Positions 27,123-34,978 of a DNA stretch of 64,000 nucleotides are shown here, in pieces. The position numbers were made by a program, and so were the translations under genes. Source of the DNA: UBA4427 sp046351135 (GTDB taxonomy: Bacteria > Myxococcota_A > UBA9160 > UBA4427); the NCBI GenBank assembly GCA_046351135.1, contig JAXLZA010000010.1, forward strand, positions 62,001-126,000, in the 5' to 3' direction. The notes under the pieces are model-generated. The model was not told the DNA's origin and did no database searches. It saw nothing but the letters and a program-made list of their open reading frames with translations. Positions within the stretch are counted from its first letter, which is position 1. Each line of letters opens with the position of its first letter.

Positions 27123-28093
27123 CGTCCTCCCATCGTCGCGAGCGGATCGATGACCGGCGGGTCGAAGCTCGGGTAGCTCGGCGCGAGCCCGTGCTTCACG
27201 CCCCAGAGAAACCAGTTGTCGACGACCGTGCCCGTCAACAGGATCCCGATGCCGCCGACGAGGGGGCAGAGGACCGCGAACCACCACGCCCAGCGGTGGA
27301 TCGACTCCATGGTCGCGTTGAACCCCATCGTCCAGCGCCAGAACAGCGCGGCGCGCTCCGAGGCCGTCCCGCGATGGGTGACCTGCTCGAGCTCGCGCTC
27401 GCCGCCGTAGCGGCTGACCGCGAGGATCGTCCCGGCGTGCATCGCGAAGAGCAGCGTCGAGCCGTAGAGGAAGACGATCGAGAGCATGTGGAACGGGTTG
27501 TAGAAGAGGTTCCCGTATCGGATCGAGAAGGCCGCGGTCCAGTCGAGGTGCGGGAAGATCCCGAACGGCACCGCCTCGCCCCAGCTCCCCATCAGGACCG
27601 GCCGGATGAAGCCGAGCACGAGATAGAGCCAGATCGCCGAGGCGAAGGCCCAGGCGACGTGGGTGCCGAGCCCGAGCGCCCGGGCGCGCGCGTACATGCG
27701 CGCCCACCAGAGCAGGATCGAGGCCGTCAGGAAGAAGCCCGCCATCAGCCACCAGCCGCCCTCGTCGAGGGGCGGGATGGAGAGCCCGTAGGAGGGCGAC
27801 GGCGGCTCGAGGGCGAGCCACGGGAGCTGTCGGATGAACTGGATCGGATCCCAGTCGACCGAGGCCCACATGTTGAGGCCGATGATCTCGATCGCGATGA
27901 AGCCGCAGAGCAGCGACGCGATCCCGGTCCATCCGAGCGCGATCGGACCGACCTGGAACTCACCGATGCGCCCGAGCAGGTTCGAGGCGAAGGGGCGAAG
28001 CGAGCGGGGCCACTCGCCCGCCGGCAGCGGCAGGCCGCCGTGCATCGGACCCCGGACCTGGACGCGAGTGAAGAGGTTCTGATACTGAGCCAT
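27119..28093 (-). CDS. pufM: Photosynthetic reaction centre subunit M
   Basis: A 324-residue, five-helix membrane protein of usual PufM length. Start MAQYQN at 28093 follows AAAGGTGG; the open frame continues further upstream without a ribosome site. Pigment and iron ligands are visible: YNPFHML (bacteriochlorophyll), AMHAGTILAVSRYGGERE (iron His and Glu) and ESIHRWAWW (second iron His). It pairs with PufL around the special pair and quinones. Overlaps pufC by 4 bases. Confidence 0.97.
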   Translation of the reverse strand: MAQYQNLFTRVQVRGPMHGGLPLPAGEWPRSLRPFASNLLGRIGEFQVGPIALGWTGIASLLCGFIAIEIIGLNMWASVDWDPIQFIRQLPWLALEPPSPSYGLSIPPLDEGGWWLMAGFFLTASILLWWARMYARARALGLGTHVAWAFASAIWLYLVLGFIRPVLMGSWGEAVPFGIFPHLDWTAAFSIRYGNLFYNPFHMLSIVFLYGSTLLFAMHAGTILAVSRYGGERELEQVTHRGTASERAALFWRWTMGFNATMESIHRWAWWFAVLCPLVGGIGILLTGTVVDNWFLWGVKHGLAPSYPSFDPPVIDPLATMGGR

Positions 28094-28162
28094 CTGTCCA
28101 CCTTTCGATCGTTGCGGGCCGTCGGGCCGGAGGGACCGCGCCATCCGCGGTCGGTCCCGGGA

Positions 28163-28987
28163 TCAGCTCCAGATGGGGAGCCGGAGCCACCAGCTCCACC
28201 ACTCGGGCCATCCCTGCGACCAGAAGGGCCCGCTGATCACGATGCAGAGTGCGCTGAACAGCGCCGCCGAGATCGCGATGAAGAATCCGACCCGGTGGAT
28301 GCCCAGGGCGCCCACCGAATAACCGATCGCGTCGCGGAAGAAGGTCGCCTCGTGCTCGGCGGTCTTGACCGGCTCGCCCTTCTTCGGGTTCGCCGTGGAG
28401 AGGATCATCGAGCCATGGAGCGACAGCGCGAGCGTCGTCGTGAAGAAGAACGTGATCGCGAGCATGTGCGCCGGGTTGTAGTGGAAGTGCAGGAACTGGT
28501 ACCCGACGTTCGACACCCAATCGAGGTGGCTCATGATCCCGTACGGGAATCCGTGCCCCCAGGCGCCGAGCAGGAACGGCCGGAAGACGACCAGCGTGAC
28601 GTAGGCGAAGATCGCGGAGCTGAAGGCGATCGGGACGTGGAGCCCCATGCCGAGCTTGCGCGCGATCTCGATCTGTCGGAGCGCCCACGACGAGAACGCG
28701 CCGACCGCGCAGATCGTGACGATCTGCCAGATGCCGCCCTGCTCGAGCGGCGCGAGCGCGAGACCGTAGGCGAGGTCGGGCGGCGCGACGTTGATCTGCC
28801 AGAGATTCCAGGTCGGGCCGATCGCCGCGCCGTAGACGAGCATCAACGTGCCGACCAGGGTGAAGAAGATGGTCGTGACCCCGAAGAAGCCGACGTAGAA
28901 CGGGCCGACCCAGAAGTCGAAGAGATCCCCGCCGACCAGGGTTCCACCGCGAACGCGGTATCTCGGCTCGAAACTCAACATCGCCAT
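28163..28987 (-). CDS. pufL: Photosynthetic reaction centre subunit L
   Basis: A 274-residue protein, the standard PufL length. Begins MAMLSFEPRYRVRGGTLVGGDLFDFW at 28987, behind GGAGGGATCGAGC. FHYNPAHMLAITFFF, LSLHGSMIL and GIHRVGFF hold the bacteriochlorophyll and iron histidines. Sits 69 bases ahead of pufM and about 145 bases after pufA. Confidence 0.97.
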   Translation of the reverse strand: MAMLSFEPRYRVRGGTLVGGDLFDFWVGPFYVGFFGVTTIFFTLVGTLMLVYGAAIGPTWNLWQINVAPPDLAYGLALAPLEQGGIWQIVTICAVGAFSSWALRQIEIARKLGMGLHVPIAFSSAIFAYVTLVVFRPFLLGAWGHGFPYGIMSHLDWVSNVGYQFLHFHYNPAHMLAITFFFTTTLALSLHGSMILSTANPKKGEPVKTAEHEATFFRDAIGYSVGALGIHRVGFFIAISAALFSALCIVISGPFWSQGWPEWWSWWLRLPIWS

Positions 28988-29132
28988 GCTCGATCCCTCC
29001 GCGTCTTCGGGCCGTGCGCTCCCGCCCCGACGCCTTCCACGAATCCGTGCGCCGCCCACGCTGCGGCGCGCCATGGCCGGAATGAGCCCCCCCGACCTCT
29101 CGGCCGGAGGGGCCCACCCGGCATCGCCCGAG

Positions 29133-29309
29133 CTACTGGGCGGGCAGCTGCAGTGAAGCCACCGAGCCTCCTCCGCGCGGACCGTCAAGCCAGTTGAACC
29201 GGTCCGTGCTGAGCAGGATGAAGTGGATCACCACGGCCAGCGTGAAGAGAAAGGTGAACAACCCGACGAGTGCTCTTCGCGGATCGAAGATCATCCACAT
29301 ACGCCACAT
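29133..29309 (-). CDS. pufA: Light-harvesting LH1 alpha polypeptide
   Basis: A 58-residue peptide found by reading the minus strand from 29309 to the TAG at 29133-29135. It starts MWRMWMIFDPRRALVG, has one transmembrane helix, the bacteriochlorophyll ligand His29 in AVVIHFILL, and Trp40 eleven residues later (DRFNW), exactly the canonical alpha-polypeptide spacing. GAGGGAG lies ahead of the ATG, 15 bases after the pufB stop. It forms the LH1 ring with PufB around the reaction centre. Confidence 0.95.
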   Translation of the reverse strand: MWRMWMIFDPRRALVGLFTFLFTLAVVIHFILLSTDRFNWLDGPRGGGSVASLQLPAQ

Positions 29310-29324
29310 GTCGTCTTCTCCCTC

Positions 29325-29564
29325 TTACGCCAGCACCGAGATCACCTGGTTGGCCGCGTACTTCACGCCATCCAGGATCGCGGACGAGTACCCGTTCGGC
29401 CCCGGCAGCCACGGCCGCCATTGCCAGACGAGCACGTGGGCCACGATCGCGACCAGGGTGAAACCGATGAAGCTCGACATGAAGATCTTGTGGAACTCCT
29501 GCGCCTCGCTCTCGCTCAACCCGGACAACGAGCCACCGTGGCTCCCCGACTCTCTATTGGACAT
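29325..29564 (-). CDS. pufB: Light-harvesting LH1 beta polypeptide
   Basis: A 79-residue peptide starting MSNRESG at 29564 behind GGAGGAG. The core SESEAQEFHKIF...VAHVLVWQWRPWLPG holds His25 and the ligand His43, 18 residues apart as in all LH1 beta chains, and the WxWRPW interfacial motif. Unlike most beta chains, which end near that motif, it continues for about 25 residues (GPNGYSSAIL... to the end), a helix-like extension of unknown role. Confidence 0.95.
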   Translation of the reverse strand: MSNRESGSHGGSLSGLSESEAQEFHKIFMSSFIGFTLVAIVAHVLVWQWRPWLPGPNGYSSAILDGVKYAANQVISVLA

Positions 29565-29611
29565 ACGACTCCTCCAATCGGGCATTGCTGCCCATCGGCC
29601 CGCAGGCCGCT

Positions 29612-29628
29612 GCCGCGGAATCCGCGGC
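29612..29628 (-). other. Strong RNA hairpin in the leader of pufBA
   Basis: Between the small PufB-like gene and pufB, a 7-bp perfect stem GCCGCGG-AAT-CCGCGGC, extendable by a flanking CCGC/GCGG pair. A second inverted repeat, CCCGA-CACG-TCGGG, lies about 25 bases further on. Structures of this kind at puf gene borders are known to protect or divide puf mRNA in Rhodobacter; that role here is inference. Confidence 0.5.
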
Positions 29629-29708
29629 TTGCGGTCGGGCTCCCGACACGTCGGGGTCCCGACCGTTTCGTGACCGGCGCGAACGCCGGGCGAAACCTCT
29701 CATGACGC

Positions 29709-29918
29709 TCAGAGACCGCCCCGCGACAGCTCTGCCACCCGGCAGGCCATGTCGGACGTCTCTCGAACGATCGATCCGTATCCGTCGCGACCGGGCGGCC
29801 AGGGCTGCCAGCGCCAGCCGGTCAGCCGCGCGACGGCGGCGACGGTCAGCAGGAACGGGTAGCTGGTGAAGAACACCAGATCGTCTTCTCGCTGCCGGGG
29901 CATGGTTCGAACCCGCAT
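29709..29918 (-). CDS. Small PufB-like membrane protein lacking both LH1-beta histidines (PufQ position)
   Basis: A 69-residue protein starting at 29918 (MRVRTMPRQRED) with a clear GGAGGAG six bases upstream. It has one hydrophobic helix (residues about 15-33) followed by GWRWQPWPPGRDGYGS. Aligned without gaps to PufB, this reproduces W-x-W-x-PW-x-PG-x2-GY-x-S, but the bacteriochlorophyll-binding His43 is Arg31 and His25 is Asp13. Its position between bchZ and pufB is that of pufQ in Rhodobacter, and the size and topology fit PufQ. It is either a PufQ-like assembly factor or a non-pigment-binding paralogue of LH1 beta. Confidence 0.75.
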   Translation of the reverse strand: MRVRTMPRQREDDLVFFTSYPFLLTVAAVARLTGWRWQPWPPGRDGYGSIVRETSDMACRVAELSRGGL

Positions 29919-29963
29919 GCTCTGCTCCTCCTGTCGCCTGCCGCGCGGACGCATCCGACGCGA

Positions 29964-31400
29964 TCAGGCCATGGCCACCCCATTGAGTCCACACCGCTCC
30001 AGACGCTCCACCGTGACGCGGGTCTCCCCCGCCTCCCGTGCCGCGCGCTCCACCTGCTCGCGCAAGCGCTTCGAGCCCGAGATCCGCGTGAGCACCGGCT
30101 CGTCGTCGAGGATCCGCTCGATCAGCCGCCGCGCGTCGCCGTCCCAGTCGAGCGCCGCGCGCGCCGGCGTCGGATCGATCGCATCGAGCTCCGCCGCCGC
30201 CGGCAGCACGTGGAAGAGCGCGTCGAAGAGCGCGTTGCAGCACTCCTGCACCAGGTAGGTCGCGCCCGCATAGCCCATGAAGGGCGTCCCGGTATGCCGC
30301 CGGATGATCGCGCCCGGGAACGACGCGGGGATGTACGTCCCGCGCGATCCACACTCCGCCATGTACATCCGCTCGTTGAAGCTGCCGAACACGATCTGCG
30401 GCTTCGTCTCGGCGATCGTGCGCCGGATCGTCTCGTTGTCGGGCTTGACGCCCGCGCGCCGACCGAAGGCGAAGGCGCAGGGCATGCCGAGCTCGTCCTC
30501 GAGGAAGCTCCGGATGCCGCGGGCATAGGTCCCGGTCGCGGAGACCCCGAAGCTCGTCGTCCCGAAGAAGTCCTGGGTCACCGAACGCCACAGGTCCCAG
30601 AGCGGCTTGATCGTCGTGTGCTTCTCGCGCTCGATGAAGGGCTCGGGGTCGAGGCCGAGCAGCTGGCCGAGGGTGCGCAGGAAGCGCGTCGTGCTGTGGA
30701 GACCGATCGGAGCGTGGAGGTAGGGCCGATCGAGCGTCTCGCACAGCATGCGCCCGTATTCGCGATAGAGGCACACGTTGACGTCGGCCCGGGCCAGCGA
30801 CGGGATCTCCGAGAGCGCGCATCCGAGCGGGAAGACGAGGTTGACCTCGGCCCCGATGCCCTCGACGAGGCGCTTCATCTCGGCGAGATCCGAGGCCGAG
30901 TTGAACGAGCCGTAGGTCGCGCCGATCAGGTTGACGCGCGGCCGCCCGTCGGCGCGGCTCGCGGCGCGGCGCTTGCTCTTCGCCCCGTACTGGGACCAGA
31001 GCCAGTTCATCGCGCGATCGGCGCACTGCCACTGGTCCTCGTCGATCGTGCGCGGCAGGAAGCGCTGGATGCCCGTCCCCTCCGGCGTGACGCCGCCGCC
31101 GATCATCTCGGCGATCGAGCCGGTGACGACGACCGAGGGCTGGCTCGGGTCGAGGGTGCGGTGGGCGCGGCGCATCGCCTCTTCGGTGCCCTTCTGGCCG
31201 AGCTCCTCCTCGGCGAGCCCGGTCACGACGATCGGCAGCTCGTGGGGCGGGAGCGCGTCGGTGTAGTGGAGCACGGAGGTGACGGGCAGGTTCTCGCAGC
31301 CGACCGGGCCATCGATGATGACCTGCAGGCCCTTCACCGCCGTGAAGACGTAGACGGCGCCCCAGTAGCCCCCGGCGCGATCGTGGTCCTGGATCAACAT
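29964..31400 (-). CDS. bchZ: Chlorophyllide a reductase subunit Z
   Basis: A 478-residue nitrogenase-like catalytic subunit. Start MLIQDHDRAGGYWGAVYVFTA at 31400 overlaps the bchY stop by 7 bases. IDGPVGCENLPVTSVLHYTDALPPHELPIVVTGL (about residues 30-63; key Cys of GCENLP) and TGSIAEMIGGGVTPEGT are BchZ-specific. With BchY it reduces the C7=C8 bond of chlorophyllide a using electrons from BchX, committing the pathway to bacteriochlorophyll. Confidence 0.95.
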   Translation of the reverse strand: MLIQDHDRAGGYWGAVYVFTAVKGLQVIIDGPVGCENLPVTSVLHYTDALPPHELPIVVTGLAEEELGQKGTEEAMRRAHRTLDPSQPSVVVTGSIAEMIGGGVTPEGTGIQRFLPRTIDEDQWQCADRAMNWLWSQYGAKSKRRAASRADGRPRVNLIGATYGSFNSASDLAEMKRLVEGIGAEVNLVFPLGCALSEIPSLARADVNVCLYREYGRMLCETLDRPYLHAPIGLHSTTRFLRTLGQLLGLDPEPFIEREKHTTIKPLWDLWRSVTQDFFGTTSFGVSATGTYARGIRSFLEDELGMPCAFAFGRRAGVKPDNETIRRTIAETKPQIVFGSFNERMYMAECGSRGTYIPASFPGAIIRRHTGTPFMGYAGATYLVQECCNALFDALFHVLPAAAELDAIDPTPARAALDWDGDARRLIERILDDEPVLTRISGSKRLREQVERAAREAGETRVTVERLERCGLNGVAMA

Positions 31401-32926
31401 CCCACCGCCTCCTTCAGGGTGTCGCGCCGCAGGCGCGCGGGATCGATCGTGGTCGCCTCGACCGACTTCGCTTCGGGATCGGGCGCCTGGCTCCAGATGC
31501 CGGCGGTCTCCCCCCGACCGACGCCGTCGAAGAACGCCGTCATCTCGTCGAATCGCGCGCGTCCCCCGATCGCCGCGCGCACGATCTTCGCGAGCGCACC
31601 AGCCCCGGCCGGCCCGATCAGCGGCCGGGCCGAGATCAGGTTCGTGAAGTAGAGGCCCGGGATCGACGCCTCCTTCGCGGCCTGCACGACGGGCGTCGTC
31701 CCGATCGCGAGGTCCGGCTTCCACTCGTGCATCGCGGCGACGTCCTGCTCGAGGGAGGCACGGAAGCGGACGGTGATCCCGCGCGCCTCGAGCCACTCGC
31801 GGTCGCGATCGGAGAAGGCGGTGCGCGGCAGCGCGGTCCCGACGTAGCGAAGATCCGCGCCGCACTCGGCGAGCAGCCGGCCGACCAGCAGCTCGGAGCC
31901 TTCGTAGCCCGACAGCGTGATGCGGCCTTCGATCCGTGCGCCGGCGAGGGCCGCCTCGACCTGGGGCAGGAAGCGATCCTTCGCCGCGGCGGCCGCGGCC
32001 TGCGGGAGCCCGAAGGTCTTCGCGATCGAGTCGATCCAGTCGGCGCTGCCGTCGAGGCCGACCGGCGCCGAGCCGACGACCGGGCGACCGGCGGCCTCGA
32101 ACTCGCGCACGACGGCGGTGTAGAAGGGATGGATCGCGGCGGCGACCTCGCAGTCGAGGGCGTCGTAGAGCTCGCGCCACTCCCGCGTCGGCACCGTCGG
32201 CCCCGCGGCGAGCCCCATCGGCTCGAGCAGCGTTCCGATCGTCACCGGATCGACCGGGAAGAGCTCGCCGATCAGGGCGATCCGCGGCCGGTCGCCACGG
32301 GCGCGGGCGGGGCGCGCGACCGGGCCGGCCTCGGCCTCGGTGCGCGCATAGCGCAGCATCGCCCCGGCGAGCACGTCCTTCGCCTCGGCATGGGTCGGGA
32401 CGCCGAAGCCGGGGACGTCGATGCCGACGATCCGCACGCCGTTGATCTGCTTCGGCAGCAGGCGCAGCGGAACCCCCGAGGCCGTCGGGACGCAGAGATT
32501 CGTCACGACGATCGCGTCGTAGCGGGCGGGATCGGCCATCCCATGGACGGCGTCGCGGATGTCCTCGAAGAGCTTGCCCGTGACCAGCGACTCGGAGTTG
32601 AAGGGCACGTAGCCCACCGAGCGGCGTGCGCCGTAGAAATGCGACGTGAAGGTCAGGCCGTAGACGCAGCAGGCCGAGCCCGAGAGGATCGTCGCGGTGC
32701 GCCGCATGCGGAGCCCGACGCGCAGGGACCCGAAGGCCGGGCACATGCTCTGGGGCTGATCGTGCGGCCCGACCGGATAGTCGGCGGCATAGCGCTCGAT
32801 CGCCTCGACGCCCGCCTCGGTCGCCGCGCGCCGCAGCGTCTCGGCGCCGCCGTGGCAGCTCGCGGTCGCTGCGGCCCCCTCCGTTGCCGTCGTCCCCGGT
32901 CGCGGCCCGAGCTCACGCACGGTCAT
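31394..32926 (-). CDS. bchY: Chlorophyllide a reductase subunit Y
   Basis: A 510-residue protein starting MTVRELGPRPG at 32926, overlapping bchX by 14 bases. QSMCPAFGSLRVGLRMRRTATILSGSACCVYGLTFTSHFYGARRSVGY (about residues 60-107; key Cys in SMCPAFG and SACCVYG) is the BchY cluster-binding region. Forms the heterotetramer with BchZ. Confidence 0.95.
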   Translation of the reverse strand: MTVRELGPRPGTTATEGAAATASCHGGAETLRRAATEAGVEAIERYAADYPVGPHDQPQSMCPAFGSLRVGLRMRRTATILSGSACCVYGLTFTSHFYGARRSVGYVPFNSESLVTGKLFEDIRDAVHGMADPARYDAIVVTNLCVPTASGVPLRLLPKQINGVRIVGIDVPGFGVPTHAEAKDVLAGAMLRYARTEAEAGPVARPARARGDRPRIALIGELFPVDPVTIGTLLEPMGLAAGPTVPTREWRELYDALDCEVAAAIHPFYTAVVREFEAAGRPVVGSAPVGLDGSADWIDSIAKTFGLPQAAAAAAKDRFLPQVEAALAGARIEGRITLSGYEGSELLVGRLLAECGADLRYVGTALPRTAFSDRDREWLEARGITVRFRASLEQDVAAMHEWKPDLAIGTTPVVQAAKEASIPGLYFTNLISARPLIGPAGAGALAKIVRAAIGGRARFDEMTAFFDGVGRGETAGIWSQAPDPEAKSVEATTIDPARLRRDTLKEAVGC

Positions 32927-33896
32927 AGACCACCTCCAGCGAGGGCTTCGGGGCGAAGCCGCGGGCGCGCAGGTCCTCGGGCCGGGCCGGCTCGCGCACG
33001 CCCCGCCGCCCGCCCGCGTCGGGACCGAAGCGGCCGAGCAGCGCGTCCTGGTCGAGGGGCCGGGGCTGGATCGGCAGCGACTCGACCACCGCCTTCGCGA
33101 GCTCTTCGAAGATCCCCGACCAGCGCCCACCGGGGCGGCCGATGATCTCGTAGGCCGCGCTCTTGCGGCGGATGTCCTCGTTGGCCGGGACCGAGGCGAG
33201 GATCGGGATGCCCACCGCATCGGCGAAGGCCTGGGCCTCGCCCGTCTCGTCGTCCTTGTTCACGACGAGGCCGGCGACGCCGACGTTGCCCCCGAGCTTG
33301 CGGAAGTACTCGACCGCCGAGCAGACGTTGTTCGCCACGTAGAGCGACTGCAGGTCGTTCGAGCCGACGACGATCACCTTCTGGCACATGTCCCGGGCGA
33401 TCGGCAGACCGAAGCCCCCGCAGACCACGTCGCCCAGGAAGTCGAGCAGGACGTAGTCGAAGTCCCAGTCGTGGAAGCCGAGCTTCTCGAGCAGCTCGAA
33501 GCCGTGGATGATGCCCCGACCGCCGCAGCCGCGACCGACCTCCGGTCCGCCGAGCTCCATCGCGAAGACCCCGTCGCGCTTGAAGCAGACGTCGCCGACG
33601 CCGACCTCGCCGCCGGCGAGCTTCGCCTTCGAAGAGGTCTCGAGGATCGTCGGACAGGCGCGCCCGCCGAAGAGCAGCGAGGTCGTGTCGCTCTTCGGAT
33701 CGCATCCGATCAGCAGCACCTTCTTCCCCTGCTGGGCCATCATGTAGGAGAGGTTCGCGAGCACGAAGCTCTTCCCGATCCCGCCCTTGCCGTAGATCGC
33801 GATCACCTGCGTGCTGCGCGCCGGAGCGTCGCTCGCGCCGGCCTCCGCCTGCGGCTTTCGCGTGCCCCGATCGATCGCTTCTTCCCGGATGATCAC
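32913..33896 (-). CDS. bchX: Chlorophyllide a reductase iron protein X
   Basis: A 327-residue nitrogenase-iron-protein homologue. The GTG start at 33896 is supported by GGAGGAG seven bases before it and a GTGA overlap with the bchC stop. P-loop YGKGGIGKSFVLANLS, switch CDPKSDTT, and the cluster cysteines in GRGCGGRGI and DVVCGGFG identify it; the S-F after GKS separates BchX from BchL. It donates electrons to BchYZ in an ATP-dependent way. Like other 4Fe-4S reductases it should be oxygen-sensitive. Confidence 0.95.
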   Translation of the reverse strand: MIIREEAIDRGTRKPQAEAGASDAPARSTQVIAIYGKGGIGKSFVLANLSYMMAQQGKKVLLIGCDPKSDTTSLLFGGRACPTILETSSKAKLAGGEVGVGDVCFKRDGVFAMELGGPEVGRGCGGRGIIHGFELLEKLGFHDWDFDYVLLDFLGDVVCGGFGLPIARDMCQKVIVVGSNDLQSLYVANNVCSAVEYFRKLGGNVGVAGLVVNKDDETGEAQAFADAVGIPILASVPANEDIRRKSAAYEIIGRPGGRWSGIFEELAKAVVESLPIQPRPLDQDALLGRFGPDAGGRRGVREPARPEDLRARGFAPKPSLEVVYDRA

Positions 33897-34915
33897 GATT
33901 CGCTCCTCCAGTCGAGCACCATCTTGATGCAGGTGGCGTCTCCGAATGCGGCTTGATAGGCGGCGTCCGCGTCCCGCGGTGAGGCCGAGTGGGTGATGAG
34001 CCCGCCGAGATCGAGTCGTCCCTCGGCGACGAGGCGATGGACCGCGGCGAGGTCCTCGGGGCGCCACTCCGCGGCGATCCGGAGCCGCAGGTTGCGCATG
34101 AAGGCCGGCGCGAACTCGAAGCGCACCGGATCGCGGTAGAAGCCGGCGAGCACGAGCACCCCGTTCGGCCGCAGCCGCGCGACGAGCGCGTCGATCAGCG
34201 CGGCGTCGCCGCTGACGTCGTAGACGACGGCGTAGTCGCGGCGCGGATCGGCGTCGGGATCGACGACCGCATAGCCGGCAGCGCCCGGGTGGCGCGCCGG
34301 ATCCCGCTCCCAGACGACCGGGGGCGGACCGCCCGCGACGAGGACCAGGCGCGCGAGCAGCCGGCCGAGGGCGCCGTGGCCGACGATCAGAGCGGGCCGC
34401 TCCACCGAGGCCCCCGGACGGGCGAGCTCCTCGGTGCCGGCGGTGAGCGCGTGATGCGCGGTCGCGGCGAGGGCCAGCAGCACCCCGCGATCCCCGAGAG
34501 CGGGCCCGATCTCGACCGTCCGCGCGCCGGGCACGACGAGCCGGGCCGCCGCGCCGCCGAAGAGCCCCCGCACGTCGCGGAAGCCCGAGGAGCCGGGCAC
34601 GAAGACGCGCTCCCCGACGCGCCGCCCCGAGGCCGGCCCCGCCTCGACGACGCGACCGACGGACTCGTAGCCGGGGACGAGCGGATAGCCGAGGCCGGGG
34701 AAGTCGTTCATGCGCCCCGACCACAGCAGCCGCTCGGTGCCCGCGCTGATGCCGCTCCACTCGACGTCGACGACGACGTCGGCGTCGCCCGGGGCGAGCA
34801 GCCCGACCGGACGGACGGCGATGCGATGCGGCGCTTCCAGCACGACGGCGAGGGTGTCGCCTCGCGTCGCGTTCGCGTCGTCCCGCCGTTCGTTCGTCCG
34901 CAGCCCAGCGCTCAT
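33893..34915 (-). CDS. bchC: Bacteriochlorophyllide a dehydrogenase
   Basis: A 340-residue medium-chain dehydrogenase-like protein. VVVDVEWSGISAGTERLLWSGRM, GYPLVPGYESVGRV and VFVPGSSGFRDVRGLFGGAA are BchC signatures. It oxidises the 3-hydroxyethyl group to the acetyl group of bacteriochlorophyll a. The first gene of the bchCXYZ block; 63 bases separate it from acsF, so it stays in the same superoperon. Confidence 0.93.
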   Translation of the reverse strand: MSAGLRTNERRDDANATRGDTLAVVLEAPHRIAVRPVGLLAPGDADVVVDVEWSGISAGTERLLWSGRMNDFPGLGYPLVPGYESVGRVVEAGPASGRRVGERVFVPGSSGFRDVRGLFGGAAARLVVPGARTVEIGPALGDRGVLLALAATAHHALTAGTEELARPGASVERPALIVGHGALGRLLARLVLVAGGPPPVVWERDPARHPGAAGYAVVDPDADPRRDYAVVYDVSGDAALIDALVARLRPNGVLVLAGFYRDPVRFEFAPAFMRNLRLRIAAEWRPEDLAAVHRLVAEGRLDLGGLITHSASPRDADAAYQAAFGDATCIKMVLDWRSES

Positions 34916-34978
34916 CCCGTTCCTCCGTCTCCGACTCGGGGTCCGGCGCCCGCCGGACCCTCCTTCACCGCGCCCCGC

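Noticed and set aside
29185..29421. A 78-codon frame over pufA
   Set aside because: It is a shifted frame of pufA/pufB. The correct pufA frame ends at 29133 and carries the His and Trp of LH1 alpha.
32913..34760. An apparent 615-residue fusion reading through bchC into bchX
   Set aside because: The extra N-terminal part is the wrong frame of bchC. A GTG with GGAGGAG at 33896 gives a normal-length BchX, and bchC has its own intact frame.
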